Shown here: piece after piece, positions 15,662 through 25,468 of the stretch
Layout of the letters: every line of letters starts with the position of its first letter
Position numbering within the stretch: position 1 is the stretch's first letter
Origin: Novosphingobium sp. B1
Lineage (GTDB): Bacteria; Pseudomonadota; Alphaproteobacteria; Sphingomonadales; Sphingomonadaceae
DNA length: 64,000 bases
Direction of reading: 5' to 3'
Assembly: GCF_900176395.1 (NCBI RefSeq)
Contig: NZ_FWXL01000004.1
Span: forward strand, 269,001 to 333,000
Notes under the pieces: model-generated
The model's input: only the letters and a program-made list of their open reading frames with translations
Told to the model about the DNA's origin: nothing
Database searches by the model: none
Made by a program: the position numbers and the translations under genes

Positions 15662-16894
15662 TCAGCCCCGATCGCGTGGACGTGCCGAAGGCAGGGCAAG
15701 CCTCCGCCAGAGGCGCTCGAGCGGACCCTGCCCAAAACGGACGAGCCACCAGCAGGGCCATGCCAGCATGGCAGCCCAGCCCAGGATCACGAAGAGGAAC
15801 AGCCACTGCCGGGGCAGTTCGGGCCCCAGACCCAGTCCCCAGTGGCAGAAGATGGCGCTCATCAGCACCGTCGTGCCAAGGTAATTGGTAAAGGCGCAGC
15901 GCCCTGCCGCAACCAGAGCCTGGCCGAGGCGAGTGCGTCCGGCACGTGGAAAGATCAGGACAAGTCCGGCGGCATATCCAAGGGCCATCAGCAGATGCGG
16001 GACGGCCATGCCGTCTTCGATAGCGAGAAACATGGCGCGGGGCGGCCAATCGTGTGCAGCCAGCCACCGCAGTGCGAGGATGCTGGGAATGCCGCCACCT
16101 GCAATTCCCGCCAAGGCCATCCCCAGAAGGCGCCTGCTTGGCCAGTGCGTAAAGAACCCGCCGCGCAGCAGTGCCATGCCAACCAGCATCAGCGGGACGG
16201 TCTCGGTCAACGTCGAGAGCGTGACCAAGAATGGCTGGAACGGACCTGACGACAGTTTCAGTCGCACCGCCTCGATGAAGCCCGCCTGCAGGACGGCGTC
16301 ATCTTTCGCAACCGAGGCAAAAATGCGCTGCATCATTGCCGTCTGCTCGGCCACATCGGCAGCCGCACCATGCCCCGACAGGACGGCCTGTTCGACAAAC
16401 ACCCCCGGCAAACTCGCCAGCGTCTCGATGCCGTGCGCAATCAGGTAGAACGGAATGGCGATGGCCAGAAGCTGCGGCACCTCCAGCTTGCGCAGTGCCA
16501 GCACCGCCAGGCCGCTTAGCGCGTAGGGAAACAGAATGTCCCCCCACCACAATAAGGCGTAGTGCGCATATCCGAACAGCGCCAGCCATCCAAGGCGGCG
16601 GACCTGGGCAAGGTCGGGATCCACGCCTGCCCGCTCCGCAGCCCGCACAAAGAGGATCATGCTTGAACCGAACAGGATCGTGAAAAGCGCGCGCATCTTG
16701 CCTTCGAACACCACGAAGGCAAAGGCGAACCACGCTTCCCCACCGATTGTCGCAGGACCTGGAATGGCAGGCGAAAACGTTGCCAGCGAGGGGCCCCAGA
16801 AGCCCGTGATGTTCACCGCAAGAATACCGAGCACGGCAACGCCGCGCAGAAAATCGATCGCGTCTATGCGGGAGGCGTGAGGGTTCTGATCCAA
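15662..16894 (-). CDS. DUF418-family multi-pass membrane protein
   Basis: The 410-residue protein starts with RIDAIDFLRGVAVLGILAVN and ends with a block containing CAFTNYLGTTVLMSAIFCHW, both diagnostic for the DUF418/YeiB family. Around ten hydrophobic segments can be counted. The family is related to acyltransferase-3-type membrane proteins, but its biochemical role is not established. It lies four bases downstream of a Sel1/SPOR protein on the same strand. Confidence 0.85.
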   Translation of the reverse strand: MDQNPHASRIDAIDFLRGVAVLGILAVNITGFWGPSLATFSPAIPGPATIGGEAWFAFAFVVFEGKMRALFTILFGSSMILFVRAAERAGVDPDLAQVRRLGWLALFGYAHYALLWWGDILFPYALSGLAVLALRKLEVPQLLAIAIPFYLIAHGIETLASLPGVFVEQAVLSGHGAAADVAEQTAMMQRIFASVAKDDAVLQAGFIEAVRLKLSSGPFQPFLVTLSTLTETVPLMLVGMALLRGGFFTHWPSRRLLGMALAGIAGGGIPSILALRWLAAHDWPPRAMFLAIEDGMAVPHLLMALGYAAGLVLIFPRAGRTRLGQALVAAGRCAFTNYLGTTVLMSAIFCHWGLGLGPELPRQWLFLFVILGWAAMLAWPCWWLVRFGQGPLERLWRRLALPSARPRDRG

Positions 16895-16898
16895 GCCA

Positions 16899-18026
16899 TC
16901 AGGGCTTTACCACCAGACAGGTAAACCCGCCAGCCTTGAGGGCATCGCAGGCTCTTTCGGCATCGACTTGTCCGCCGAATCCACCGGCGAGAAGCCGTGT
17001 CACGTTGCCCGAGGGCAGATCGATGCGGCCATGGCCGGCCAGTTCGGGCCGCCCCCTGACCTTGGCCCACAAGCCATCGGCATTGCTCTTCACCCCGAAG
17101 GCTCCAAGCTGGACGCGCCATTGCCCTGTCGCAGGCTTCGCCGTTGGCGACGCTGGCGCTGTTTTCGTTGCCGGCGCGCTTGGCAGCAGCTTTGCCATGG
17201 CCTTTTCCGCAGGCCGGTTGGCGGCCGGTGCGGCTCCCGGAGTGGCTGCGGCAGTGCCGGCAACCCGGCGCGGCTGCGGCATTTCCACCGGATTTGCAAA
17301 ATCCGCTCCAGCGGTGATCACGGAAGGAGAGAGCGGCACCGTTTCGATCGGCCGGGCCGCTGCCCCCGCACCGCGCAAGGGCACGGCGGGCGCCGCCTTC
17401 ACGCCGAGATCGGCTGCGGCAAACTGCTGCGATCGCCTCGCCCGCGCCCCCTGTTCCAGTTCGGCCGCCAGCGACACGCCTAGTTGCCGCTGCTCCAACG
17501 GGATCATGCCGTCCATGGTCGAGAGGCTGCGCTGCGCCTGCTCGAGACCCGATGCTGCAGACCGCGTCATCAAGGCATAGGCGCGCACCCAGTCCTTGTT
17601 CAGGCCATCACCGTTGAAATGGGCAATGCCCAGAATGTACATGGCACGCGGTTCGCCGCGCTCGGCTGAAGCCTGCAGGAAGGGCAGCGCATCGCCCTTT
17701 CGGCCTGACTGGAACAGCAACAGGCCCAGCGTATCCGCTGCCTTGATGTGCCCCTGTTCAGCGGCCTTGCGATACCACGCTTCGGCCCGCTTGAGATCCT
17801 GCGGCACGCCTTTGCCCAGCTTGTAGGCCTGGCCCATGTTGAATTGCGCATCGGCATCGCCGCTCGCCGCCGGGCCGAGCCATTCCTTTACGGCCGCCTC
17901 GTGCTCCCCCCGCGACCAGGCATCGACACCTGCCTTGACGTCGGCCCGGGCCGGAGCTGAGGCCACCAGCGCAAAGGCCACGACAAGAGCTGCCACAGGT
18001 GCATAACCGTTCGCCAATTTCGTCAT
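16899..18026 (-). CDS. Sel1-repeat and SPOR-domain periplasmic protein
   Basis: After a signal peptide (ALVVAFALVASAPARA) the 375-residue protein has several Sel1-like/TPR repeats (AQFNMGQAYKLGKGVPQDLK, AEAWYRKAAEQGHIKAADTL). A low-complexity Ala/Pro linker follows, and a C-terminal SPOR domain (WRVQLGAFGVKSNADGLWAK to the end). SPOR domains bind denuded glycan at division sites, so a role in septal wall processing is likely. An upstream in-frame extension is rejected because ATG 18026 gives a clean signal peptide. A second SPOR protein lies at 19577-20884. Confidence 0.85.
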   Translation of the reverse strand: MTKLANGYAPVAALVVAFALVASAPARADVKAGVDAWSRGEHEAAVKEWLGPAASGDADAQFNMGQAYKLGKGVPQDLKRAEAWYRKAAEQGHIKAADTLGLLLFQSGRKGDALPFLQASAERGEPRAMYILGIAHFNGDGLNKDWVRAYALMTRSAASGLEQAQRSLSTMDGMIPLEQRQLGVSLAAELEQGARARRSQQFAAADLGVKAAPAVPLRGAGAAARPIETVPLSPSVITAGADFANPVEMPQPRRVAGTAAATPGAAPAANRPAEKAMAKLLPSAPATKTAPASPTAKPATGQWRVQLGAFGVKSNADGLWAKVRGRPELAGHGRIDLPSGNVTRLLAGGFGGQVDAERACDALKAGGFTCLVVKP

Positions 18027-18338
18027 CGTGCGATTGCCCGTCCCCGAAAGATTCGCCTGTCCATGCACCCCGCTCCGGCCGGTCCGATAGCCTGGCAACC
18101 TGCAGGGGTCTGCCTGAGCCATTCGCAACGCCGCGCGCCCGTTGTCCGGGCCTCGTACTCGAAGCTTATAGTCAATGACGCGTTAGCGAAACCTTAGCGC
18201 AGATTACGGACCTTGTCCGCGCCGTTGCGCTACCCTTTTGCCGCCTGTCCCACGCCCTTCGGCCCCGTCTTAACCAAAATTTCAGCCCGATCTGCGAATC
18301 CCTGCTCAAGAGATTGCGTAATTCAGGGGGTTTTGGCT
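18027..18338. other. Divergent intergenic region between the SPOR protein and parA
   Basis: About 310 bases separate two divergent genes. I see AGGGGG at 18325-18330 as the parA ribosome binding site, but no convincing -35/-10 pair, hairpin or small gene. Promoters for both directions must lie here. Confidence 0.4.
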
Positions 18339-19064
18339 TTGCGCGTACTGGCTTTGGCATCGCAAAAAGGCGGATCGGGCAAGACCACGCTGTCCGGTCA
18401 CCTCGCCGTGCAGGCGCAGCGTGCGGGCGCAGGCCCGGTGGTTTTGATCGACATCGATCCGCAAGGCTCGCTTTCGGATTGGTGGAACGAGCGCGAGGCC
18501 GAATTTCCGGCCTTCGCCCAGACCACGGTTGCCCGTCTTGCATCCGACCTTGCCATCCTGCGCCAGCAGGGCTTCAAGCTTGCCGTGATCGACACGCCCC
18601 CGGCCATTACCATGGCGATCCAGTCGGTGATTTCGGTGGCCGAACTCATCGTCGTGCCGACTCGCCCCAGCCCGCACGACCTGCGCGCCGTCGGAGCGAC
18701 GGTAGATCTGTGCGATCGCGCCGGTAAGCCGCTGATCTTCGTGGTCAATGCCGCCACGCCCAAGGCGCGGATCACCTCGGAAGCCGCCGTAGCGCTGTCG
18801 CAGCACGGCACCGTGGCGCCAGTGACGTTGCACCACCGCACCGACTTCGCAGCATCGATGATCGACGGACGCACCGTGATGGAAGTGGATCCATCGGGCA
18901 AGTCGGCCGCCGAAGTCACCGCGCTGTGGACATACATCTCAGAGCGACTCGAGAAGAATTTCCGTCGCACCGTGTTTGCCGTACCGCAGCAGGTTGCCAC
19001 GATGCCGATGGCCGGCGCCGCACGTCCGACGGGCGGCTTCGGTCGTCGCGTGGTTGGCTCGTGA
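18339..19064 (+). CDS. ParA/MinD-family ATPase
   Basis: The 241-residue protein starts MRVLALASQKGGSGKTTLSG, a deviant Walker A with both lysines (Lys10, Lys15). It continues with VVLIDIDPQGSLSDWW (switch I) and KLAVIDTPPAITMAIQ (switch II). Such ATPases position cargo: plasmid or chromosome, chemoreceptor arrays or division sites. The best start is TTG 18339, eight bases after AGGGGG; there is no nearby ATG. The partner is the small gene 10 bases downstream. Proximity to flagellar genes raises a polar-positioning role, but this is inference. Confidence 0.85.
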   Translation: MRVLALASQKGGSGKTTLSGHLAVQAQRAGAGPVVLIDIDPQGSLSDWWNEREAEFPAFAQTTVARLASDLAILRQQGFKLAVIDTPPAITMAIQSVISVAELIVVPTRPSPHDLRAVGATVDLCDRAGKPLIFVVNAATPKARITSEAAVALSQHGTVAPVTLHHRTDFAASMIDGRTVMEVDPSGKSAAEVTALWTYISERLEKNFRRTVFAVPQQVATMPMAGAARPTGGFGRRVVGS

Positions 19065-19074
19065 GGTGTCGCGC

Positions 19075-19557
19075 ATGAGCCTGGCAAAGCCTCTCGCCTC
19101 GCTGTCTCCGAGCCTCCTTGCCCGCAAGGGTGCCGCGCGCCCGGCGATGCGCCCGCAACTGGCGATCAGCCTCGACGATCTTGGCTGGAACGACCATGGC
19201 GAGGAGCACGAAATTGCTCACACCCAGCCCGAAAAGCCGGTTGTCGTCCAGCAGATCGAGGCGCTGGCCGAGGCCGTAGCGCCGTTCGAGGTCGAAGCAA
19301 ACAAGCCGATCCCGCCGCTGACCATGCCGCCGCCCCGCCGTCTCAAGGCCGGACGCGAAGTACGCTCGGCCCTGCAGGATGGCCGCAAGGCTGCCTTCAC
19401 GCTGCGGCTCGATAGTTATCGTCACCTGCGCCTGCGCCTGGCCTGCACGATCGAGGATTGCAGTGCACAGGCTCTGGTGACCGAAGCGCTTGATCGCTTC
19501 CTCGCCGACATGCCGGGTCTGGAAGATCTCGCCCGCAAGACGATCTCGCGAAATTGA
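19075..19557 (+). CDS. ParA-associated small protein with ribbon-helix-helix-like C-terminus
   Basis: The 160-residue product has a long low-complexity N-terminal half. Its C-terminal segment AAFTLRLDSYRHLRLRLACT, then AQALVTEALDRFLADM, has the strand-helix-helix pattern of MetJ/Arc proteins. Small RHH proteins often serve as centromere-binding partners of ParA ATPases. ATG 19075 follows GAGGTG at seven bases. The gene lies 10 bases after parA and 19 before a SPOR lipoprotein, so the three probably form an operon. Specific function unknown. Confidence 0.65.
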   Translation: MSLAKPLASLSPSLLARKGAARPAMRPQLAISLDDLGWNDHGEEHEIAHTQPEKPVVVQQIEALAEAVAPFEVEANKPIPPLTMPPPRRLKAGREVRSALQDGRKAAFTLRLDSYRHLRLRLACTIEDCSAQALVTEALDRFLADMPGLEDLARKTISRN

Positions 19558-19576
19558 TGAAGAGGGACTTCGAACG

Positions 19577-20884
19577 ATGACCGCCGCTTCTCGGATTATC
19601 GCTTCAGGCCGCGCCTCGCGCCTGGCCATGACCGCCGCACTTGGTGCAGGGCTGCTGACCGGATGTGGCGCGGCTGGCGTCCATCCGGCCAAGCTTGCAA
19701 GTTCGGCAGAAACCGCGCTTGCCAAGGGCAGTACGACCATCGCGATCGGCAACGCCGAGAAAGCGGTGCTGGCCGATCCGCGCAATGCGGCATACCGCGT
19801 GCTGCTCGGTAATGCCTATCTCAAGGCAGGCCGTTTCGAATCGGCTCGGCAGTCCTACGATGAAGCAATGGAACTGGGCGAGGACTCGAGCCGGACAGCC
19901 CTGAGCCTGGCGCTTGCCGATATCGCCATCGGGCGCAATGCCGAAGCGCTCGACACGCTCAACTCCTACCGCGATGCCATGGCGCCATCGGATTACGGCC
20001 TTGCAATCGCGCTGGCAGGGCAGCCTGCGCAGGGAGCGGCAGTGCTTGCCGATACGTTGCGCCGTGGCGAGAATACTCCAAAGGTCCGCCAGAATCTCGC
20101 TCTTGCCTATGCGCTCGGCGGGCAGTGGCGCCAGGCCCGCCTCATGGCCGCGCAGGACGTCCCGGCTGACCAGCTGGGTGAACGCATGGAGCAGTGGGCC
20201 CTCATGGGCTATTCGGAAAAGCCGCGCGATCGTGTCGCCGGCCTTATTGGCGTTCCGCTTCGCGGAGACGCAGGACAACCCGCAGCCTTGGCTCTGGCCA
20301 ACTTTCCCGGCAACGAACAACTCGCGGCCGATGCTGCAACGCGAGTGGAGCCTGTCGCTGCCGCACCTGCACTCGCCGAAGCAGCAGTGAACGAACTGCC
20401 CGCAGTCGAGCCACAGTCGCCTGCCCCGGTCCTTGCTGACGCTTCGTCGCAATCGCCACAAGCGCAGATGGCAATGATCGACCGCCCGGCTGCCCGGCTG
20501 CCCGCGCCTGTAGCGGTTGCAGCCACGCTTGGCCGCAAGCCGGTCTTGCCTGCTGCGAGAGCGGTCATCGCCCCTGCCCGCAATGGCACCCATCTTGTTC
20601 AGCTTGGCTCCTTTGCCACCCCTGAAGGCGCGCGCCGCGCCTGGCGCCATTACACTTCACGCACCCCTGCGCTGAAAGGCTTCACCAACGTGACCACGCA
20701 AGTCACGGTCAATGGCAAGCAATACTGGCGCGTCCTTGCTGCTGGATTTGCCGGGCAATCCTCCGCCACTTCGATGTGCGGAACGGTGAAGGCCCGCGGC
20801 GGCGCATGTCTTGTCATGCGCGGAGCGGCACCAGCCGTGCCCGGCCAGCAACGCGCTGCCGAAACACGGATGGCCAAACGCTGA
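19577..20884 (+). CDS. TPR and SPOR-domain lipoprotein
   Basis: The 435-residue protein has a lipobox (LLTGC near residue 26), then TPR repeats (NAAYRVLLGNAYLKAGRFES, ARQSYDEAMELGE). A linker follows, and a C-terminal SPOR domain (HLVQLGSFATPEGARRAW to about residue 420). It should be anchored in the outer membrane facing the wall. The architecture mirrors the SPOR protein on the other side of parA, suggesting both serve envelope or division functions. ATG 19577 was chosen over upstream extensions because it yields the lipoprotein signal. Confidence 0.82.
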   Translation: MTAASRIIASGRASRLAMTAALGAGLLTGCGAAGVHPAKLASSAETALAKGSTTIAIGNAEKAVLADPRNAAYRVLLGNAYLKAGRFESARQSYDEAMELGEDSSRTALSLALADIAIGRNAEALDTLNSYRDAMAPSDYGLAIALAGQPAQGAAVLADTLRRGENTPKVRQNLALAYALGGQWRQARLMAAQDVPADQLGERMEQWALMGYSEKPRDRVAGLIGVPLRGDAGQPAALALANFPGNEQLAADAATRVEPVAAAPALAEAAVNELPAVEPQSPAPVLADASSQSPQAQMAMIDRPAARLPAPVAVAATLGRKPVLPAARAVIAPARNGTHLVQLGSFATPEGARRAWRHYTSRTPALKGFTNVTTQVTVNGKQYWRVLAAGFAGQSSATSMCGTVKARGGACLVMRGAAPAVPGQQRAAETRMAKR

Positions 20885-20909
20885 TCATCAGTACCCGAAT
20901 TGGGGCGGC

Positions 20910-20940
20910 AAGGCGCGGCGGCGAAAGCTGCCGCGCCTTT
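20910..20940. terminator. Bidirectional terminator between SPOR lipoprotein and pyrC-like gene
   Basis: AAGGCGCGGC (20910-20919) pairs with GCCGCGCCTT (20930-20939) around a ten-base loop. T residues follow on the plus strand, although the run is short. It lies between convergent genes, where a shared terminator is expected. Confidence 0.65.
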
Positions 20941-20959
20941 GTCCGTTTCGGCGCGACGA

Positions 20960-22189
20960 TCAGTCGATCTGCTTGCCGCCCTTGAACAGCGCGGCAACGC
21001 GGCCTTCCACAGGTCGACGATCGAATGGCGTATTGCCCGCCGCGGCTGCCATCTTGTCGGAATCGACGATCCACGGTCGGACGGGGTCGACGATGGCGAT
21101 GTCCGCTTCCATGCCCGCCTCAAGCCGCCCCGCTTGAACGCCAAGCAGGCGCGCCGGGTTGGTGCAGAGCAGTTCGAAAGCGCGGGCCATGCCGATCACG
21201 CCATCACGCACCAGTGTCAGCGTCAACGGCAGGAGCGTTTCGGCTCCGGCCATGCCTGGTTCGGCATCGGCAAAGGGCAGGCGCTTGTCTTCCGGCCCGC
21301 GTGGGTCGTGACCCGACGAGATCACGTCGATCGTGCCATCGCCGATCGCCGCGACCACGGCCTTGCGGTCGGCATCCGAGCGCAGCGGCGGCGACATCCG
21401 GCAGAAAGTGCGGAAGCCGACGAGTTCGAGGTCTGACAGGATGAAGTGCGCAGGGGTGACACCAGCCGTCACTTTCACCCCGCGCGCCTTGGCCGCACGC
21501 ACCAGATCGAGCGCCCGGGCCGTTGTAACCTGCCGGAAGTGGACGTGTGCGCCGGCAAGCTCGGCCAGTGCGATATCGCGCGCCACCGCCAGCGCCTCGG
21601 CTTCGGCCGGCGCACTGGGCAGCCCCAACCGCGTCGCGACATCGCCCGCGGTTGCCACGGCGCTGCCGGTGATCCCGGCGTCCTCGGCGTGCGTCACCAC
21701 AACCAGCCCCAGCATCGCGCAATAGCGCAACAGCCGCAGCATCACGCCCGAATCCGCGATCCAGCCGCGCCCTGTCGCCACGGCCTTGGCTCCGGCATCG
21801 CGCATCAGCGCAAGCTCTGCGAGTTCCGTACCCTCAAGCCCGCGTGTCGCTGCAGCCAGCGGGTGAACCCACATGTCCGGCTTGCCCGATTGCGCGGCAA
21901 AGCGCACACGCGCCGGATGGTCGAGCACCGGCCCCTGATCGGGCATCAGGGCTGCGCGGGTGATCCCGCCAAAGTGGAAGGCCGGCTTGTCGATGGCGAA
22001 AACGCCGAGATCAACGAGGCCCGGCGCGATCAGCTTGCCTTTGGCATCGAAGACATCGTCACCATCCTGCGGCGTCACGTCTCCGACAGCCACGATGCGG
22101 CCGTCCTCACAGCGCAAGCTGCCTGCGACGGGAGCGCCCTCGCCCAGTACCAGCTTGCCGCCGATGATCGTCAATGGCCTTGCGATCAT
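20960..22189 (-). CDS. pyrX: Dihydroorotase-like protein, probably non-catalytic (PyrC'/PyrX type)
   Basis: The 409-residue protein has the amidohydrolase fold of type I dihydroorotase ([36 protein letters not shown]). The metal-binding HxH after LVD is replaced by Gly62 and Phe64 (VDLGVFA). The HAED histidine remains. In Pseudomonas an inactive dihydroorotase of this kind is a structural partner needed for aspartate transcarbamoylase activity. The gene overlaps pyrB by ATGA, which fits that role. An active PyrC must then lie elsewhere in the genome (prediction). Confidence 0.85.
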   Translation of the reverse strand: MIARPLTIIGGKLVLGEGAPVAGSLRCEDGRIVAVGDVTPQDGDDVFDAKGKLIAPGLVDLGVFAIDKPAFHFGGITRAALMPDQGPVLDHPARVRFAAQSGKPDMWVHPLAAATRGLEGTELAELALMRDAGAKAVATGRGWIADSGVMLRLLRYCAMLGLVVVTHAEDAGITGSAVATAGDVATRLGLPSAPAEAEALAVARDIALAELAGAHVHFRQVTTARALDLVRAAKARGVKVTAGVTPAHFILSDLELVGFRTFCRMSPPLRSDADRKAVVAAIGDGTIDVISSGHDPRGPEDKRLPFADAEPGMAGAETLLPLTLTLVRDGVIGMARAFELLCTNPARLLGVQAGRLEAGMEADIAIVDPVRPWIVDSDKMAAAAGNTPFDRRPVEGRVAALFKGGKQID

Positions 22190-23211
22190 GCTGGCACTCT
22201 CTCTGCTTCCCAGCCCGGCACGCCACGCGCCCGGCGGGTCAGGACTTCGAGGCAGGCCATGCGGATCGCAACACCCATCTCCACCTGGCGCGTGATCAGG
22301 CTGCGCACGGGCATGTCAGCCACGGTCGAATCGATCTCGACACCCCGGTTCATCGGTCCCGGGTGCATAACGAAGGCATCGGGCTCTGCCTTGGCCAGCC
22401 GTTCGGGTGTGAGACCATAAAGGTGCCGGTATTCGCGCGGCGAGGGGATGAACTGCCCGGTCATGCGCTCCTGTTGCAGGCGCAGCATCATCACGATGTT
22501 GGCCCCTTTCAGCGCTGCGTCGAAATCATGGAACGGCGTTACGCCCATTGCCTCGATCTCGGCTGGCATCAGCGCAGGCGGCGCGCAAACCCGCACATCT
22601 GCGCCCAGTGCGGTCAGGCTGAGAATGTTCGAGCGCGCAACGCGGCTGTGCAGGATATCGCCGCAGATCGTCACTTTCAGCCCGTTGAGGTCCGAACTCA
22701 CCGGTAGCCCGAGCGCATGACGCATGGTCAGGGCATCGAGCAGCGCCTGAGTGGGATGCTCGTGCTGTCCGTCGCCGGCGTTGAGCACCGGGCAATCGAC
22801 CTTTTCCGCAATCAGCCGCACCGCGCCGGAACTGGCATGACGGATCACGATGGCATCGGCGCGCATCGCGTTCAGCGTCATCGCCGTGTCGATCAGCGTC
22901 TCGCCCTTCTTCACGCTGCTCGTCGCGGCGTGCATGTTGACGACGTCTGCGCCCAGGCGCTTGCCGGCAATCTCGAAGCTCAGCAGCGTCCGCGTCGAAT
23001 TCTCGAAGAAGGCGTTGATGATCGTCAAGCCGTTCAGCAGGTCGGTTTTTTTCTTCGGCTGCCGGTTCAGCTCCACCCATTGCTCCGCCTCGTCCAGAAG
23101 GTAGAGAATTTCGTGGCGCGCAAGCTGGCCGATACCGGTCAGGTCACGGTGCGGGTAGGCGAGGCCGCCCGCTGGATAGCGGCCCGCTTGGGGTGTCGTT
23201 GGGCTTTGCAT
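22186..23211 (-). CDS. pyrB: Aspartate carbamoyltransferase catalytic subunit PyrB
   Basis: PyrB joins carbamoyl phosphate and aspartate in pyrimidine synthesis. The product (341 residues from ATG 23211) shows [20 protein letters not shown] (carbamoyl-phosphate site STRT) and, later, [19 protein letters not shown]. It also has HSRVARSN and the C-terminal [15 protein letters not shown] longer open frame begins 13 codons earlier, but ATG 23211 fits the family start better. It is coupled to the dead dihydroorotase gene. Confidence 0.95.
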   Translation of the reverse strand: MQSPTTPQAGRYPAGGLAYPHRDLTGIGQLARHEILYLLDEAEQWVELNRQPKKKTDLLNGLTIINAFFENSTRTLLSFEIAGKRLGADVVNMHAATSSVKKGETLIDTAMTLNAMRADAIVIRHASSGAVRLIAEKVDCPVLNAGDGQHEHPTQALLDALTMRHALGLPVSSDLNGLKVTICGDILHSRVARSNILSLTALGADVRVCAPPALMPAEIEAMGVTPFHDFDAALKGANIVMMLRLQQERMTGQFIPSPREYRHLYGLTPERLAKAEPDAFVMHPGPMNRGVEIDSTVADMPVRSLITRQVEMGVAIRMACLEVLTRRARGVPGWEAERVPA

Positions 23212-23298
23212 TGAAACCAGTTCCCTAGAGGGCAGTTGGTTCAGTCTCAAGCCGTTTCCCGCTGGTCAGGGCAGGTCGTCCACAATAGAGTCTTGCCC

Positions 23299-25173
23299 AT
23301 GAGCTTTGCCAAATCGGTCTGGAAGATCCTCGTCGCCATCAAGGACGGTCTCGTCCTGCTGTTCCTGCTCCTGTTCTTCGCAGGGCTTTACATGCTGCTG
23401 ACCTTGCGCCCCGCTCCCGGAATGGTGCGCGAAGGTGCGCTTTACCTGCCGCTTGAAGGCCGCATCGTCGAGGAAGCCAGCGAGGTTTCGCCAACGCAAC
23501 TGCTGTCCGGGCAGACGCCCGAGGCCGAATATACCGCGCGTGACGTATCGCGCGCGATTGCCGCTGCGGCGGACGATACGCGGATCAAGGCTGTCGTGCT
23601 CGATCTCGAAGCGTTCGGCGGCGGCTCGGCTGTCCATCTCAGCCAGATCGGCGCGGCGATGGACAAGGTGCGCGCGGCGAAGAAGCCGGTGCTCGTCCGC
23701 TCGCTGATCTACACCGACGATGCGATGCAGCTTGCCGCGCATTCGTCCGAAGCCTGGGTCGATCCCATGGGCGGCGTGGCCATCAGCGGGCCGGGCGGCA
23801 CGCTGCTGTTCTACAAGGGCCTGATCGACAAGCTGAAAGCCAACGTCCACGTCTTCAAGGTCGGCACCTACAAGAGTGCGGTCGAACCCTATATTCGCGC
23901 CGACATGTCGCCCGAAGCGCGCGAGGCGATGCAGGCGGTCTATGGCACGCTGTGGCAGAACTGGCAGGACGAGGTGAAGAAGGCCCGCCCCAAGGCCGAT
24001 CTTACCCTCGCTACCACCGATCCGGCCAAGTGGGTGCAGGACAACGGCAACGATGCCGCGCAGGCAGCGCTCAAGTCTAACCTCGTCGACAAGATCGGCG
24101 ATCGCGTGGCCTTCGGTCAGCGCGTTGCGCAGATCGTCGGCGCCGATGAGGAAGAAGGCCTCGGCGCGTTCAAGGCCACCGAACTCCCGGTCTATCTGGC
24201 GGACAAGCCCGCGCCCAGGGCGGGCAAGGCTGTCGCCGTCGTCACTGTCGCCGGCGAGATCGTCGATGGCGATGTCGGCCCGGGCACCGCTGGTGGCGAC
24301 CGGATCGCCGACCTGATCGACGGCGTGACGCAGAGCGACGATTACGCAGGGCTCGTCCTGCGCGTGGATTCGCCGGGCGGCTCGGTCATGGCCTCCGAAC
24401 GCATCCGTGGCGCGGTGGAACGCGTCAAGGCCAAGGGCTTGCCCGTCGCCGTCTCGATGGGCAGCCTTGCCGCCAGCGGCGGGTATTGGGTCTCCACGCC
24501 GGCCCAGCGCATCTTTGCCGAACCCAGCACGATCACCGGCTCGATCGGCGTCTTCGCCGTCCTGCCCACGCTCGAACAGACGCTGCCGCAATATGGCGTC
24601 ACCACCGATTCGATCCGCACCACCCCGCTCTCGGGCCAACCGGACCTCCTGGGTGGCCTCAGCCCGCAGGTCGAGGCCCTGCTGCAAGGCCAGGTCGAAC
24701 AGACCTACGGCCGCTTCCTCGGCCTCGTCGCCAAGGCGCGCGGCAAGTCTCCGGCCGACATCGACAAGATCGCACAAGGCCGCATCTGGGACGGCGGAAC
24801 CGCGCGCCAGCTGGGCCTAGTCGACCAGTTCGGTGGCTTGGACGACGCCGTGGCATGGGTCGCCAAACAGGCCAAGGCCGACACGTTCCACGCCGCCTAC
24901 GTCGAGGACGAACCCAGCCCCTTCGCGCAAATCCTGCGCCAGATGGAGACCGGGCAAGCGCCCGAAGCGCGCGCGCACGACCTCGCGGGAGCGCTTGCGG
25001 CGCAGCAGCAGGGCCTGATGGCGAGGATGCAGGTCGATGTGCTGCGCCTGATGGAGGGCGGCGGGATCAGGGCTTATTGCTTGGAGTGTGCGGGGGATGA
25101 TGCCGGTCATGCTGACCGCCGAGCATCAGCAAGCATTGGCGTCCTTGCCTTGTTGGGGCGGTTTTTTACCTAA
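23299..25173 (+). CDS. sppA: Signal peptide peptidase SppA (67K type)
   Basis: SppA degrades leftover signal peptides in the inner membrane. The 624-residue protein has one N-terminal membrane helix (LVLLFLLLFFAGLYMLL) and two tandem S49 domains. The catalytic lysine is Lys192 (GTYKSAVEPY) and the serine Ser393 (GSLAASGGYW), the separated dyad of the long SppA type. The start at ATG 23299 places the membrane anchor right at the N-terminus. The last 40 residues are unusual and cysteine-containing. Confidence 0.93.
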   Translation: MSFAKSVWKILVAIKDGLVLLFLLLFFAGLYMLLTLRPAPGMVREGALYLPLEGRIVEEASEVSPTQLLSGQTPEAEYTARDVSRAIAAAADDTRIKAVVLDLEAFGGGSAVHLSQIGAAMDKVRAAKKPVLVRSLIYTDDAMQLAAHSSEAWVDPMGGVAISGPGGTLLFYKGLIDKLKANVHVFKVGTYKSAVEPYIRADMSPEAREAMQAVYGTLWQNWQDEVKKARPKADLTLATTDPAKWVQDNGNDAAQAALKSNLVDKIGDRVAFGQRVAQIVGADEEEGLGAFKATELPVYLADKPAPRAGKAVAVVTVAGEIVDGDVGPGTAGGDRIADLIDGVTQSDDYAGLVLRVDSPGGSVMASERIRGAVERVKAKGLPVAVSMGSLAASGGYWVSTPAQRIFAEPSTITGSIGVFAVLPTLEQTLPQYGVTTDSIRTTPLSGQPDLLGGLSPQVEALLQGQVEQTYGRFLGLVAKARGKSPADIDKIAQGRIWDGGTARQLGLVDQFGGLDDAVAWVAKQAKADTFHAAYVEDEPSPFAQILRQMETGQAPEARAHDLAGALAAQQQGLMARMQVDVLRLMEGGGIRAYCLECAGDDAGHADRRASASIGVLALLGRFFT

Positions 25174-25203
25174 CCCCAATGCTCTTGGATTTGGAGATTG
25201 AAG

Positions 25204-25332
25204 ATGCCCTTCGAACCACTCGGTTACGGCGACAAATGGTATGACCGGGTCATAGGGCGCCGTCTGAAATCCACAGAGTTTATTTCTGTGCTCATCATCG
25301 TGGGTGGCGCGATCTTGTTGTTCAATCTGTAA
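25204..25332 (+). CDS. Small single-pass membrane protein (42 residues)
   Basis: A short frame starts at ATG 25204, preceded by GGAG at seven bases, and ends at TAA 25332. The product begins MPFEPLGYGDKWYDRVIGRR and ends with a hydrophobic helix FISVLIIVGGAILLFNL. It has no recognisable family. The good ribosome binding site, the membrane helix after a basic turn, and its position 30 bases behind sppA support a real gene. Confidence 0.6.
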   Translation: MPFEPLGYGDKWYDRVIGRRLKSTEFISVLIIVGGAILLFNL

Positions 25333-25350
25333 ATCCGCGCTTCAATATAT

Positions 25351-25444
25351 GCGTCACCCTGAACTTGTTTCAGGGTCCATATCTCCCCCTGCGCTGTCCG
25401 GGGTTGGTGGGGGATGGATGCCGAAACAAGTTCAGCATGACGAC
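25351..25444. repeat. Inverted-repeat intergenic element
   Basis: The left arm (CGTCACCCTGAACTTGTTTC, from about 25351) and right arm (GAAACAAGTTCAGCATGACG, ending 25444) are inverted copies with a few mismatches. They enclose about 35 bases. Similar palindromes with ACTTGTTTC cores are scattered through sphingomonad genomes as far as I recall. It resembles a REP or MITE-like element. No gene is inside. Confidence 0.65.
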
Positions 25445-25468
25445 GCTTTCAATCAATCTCCTATCGCC

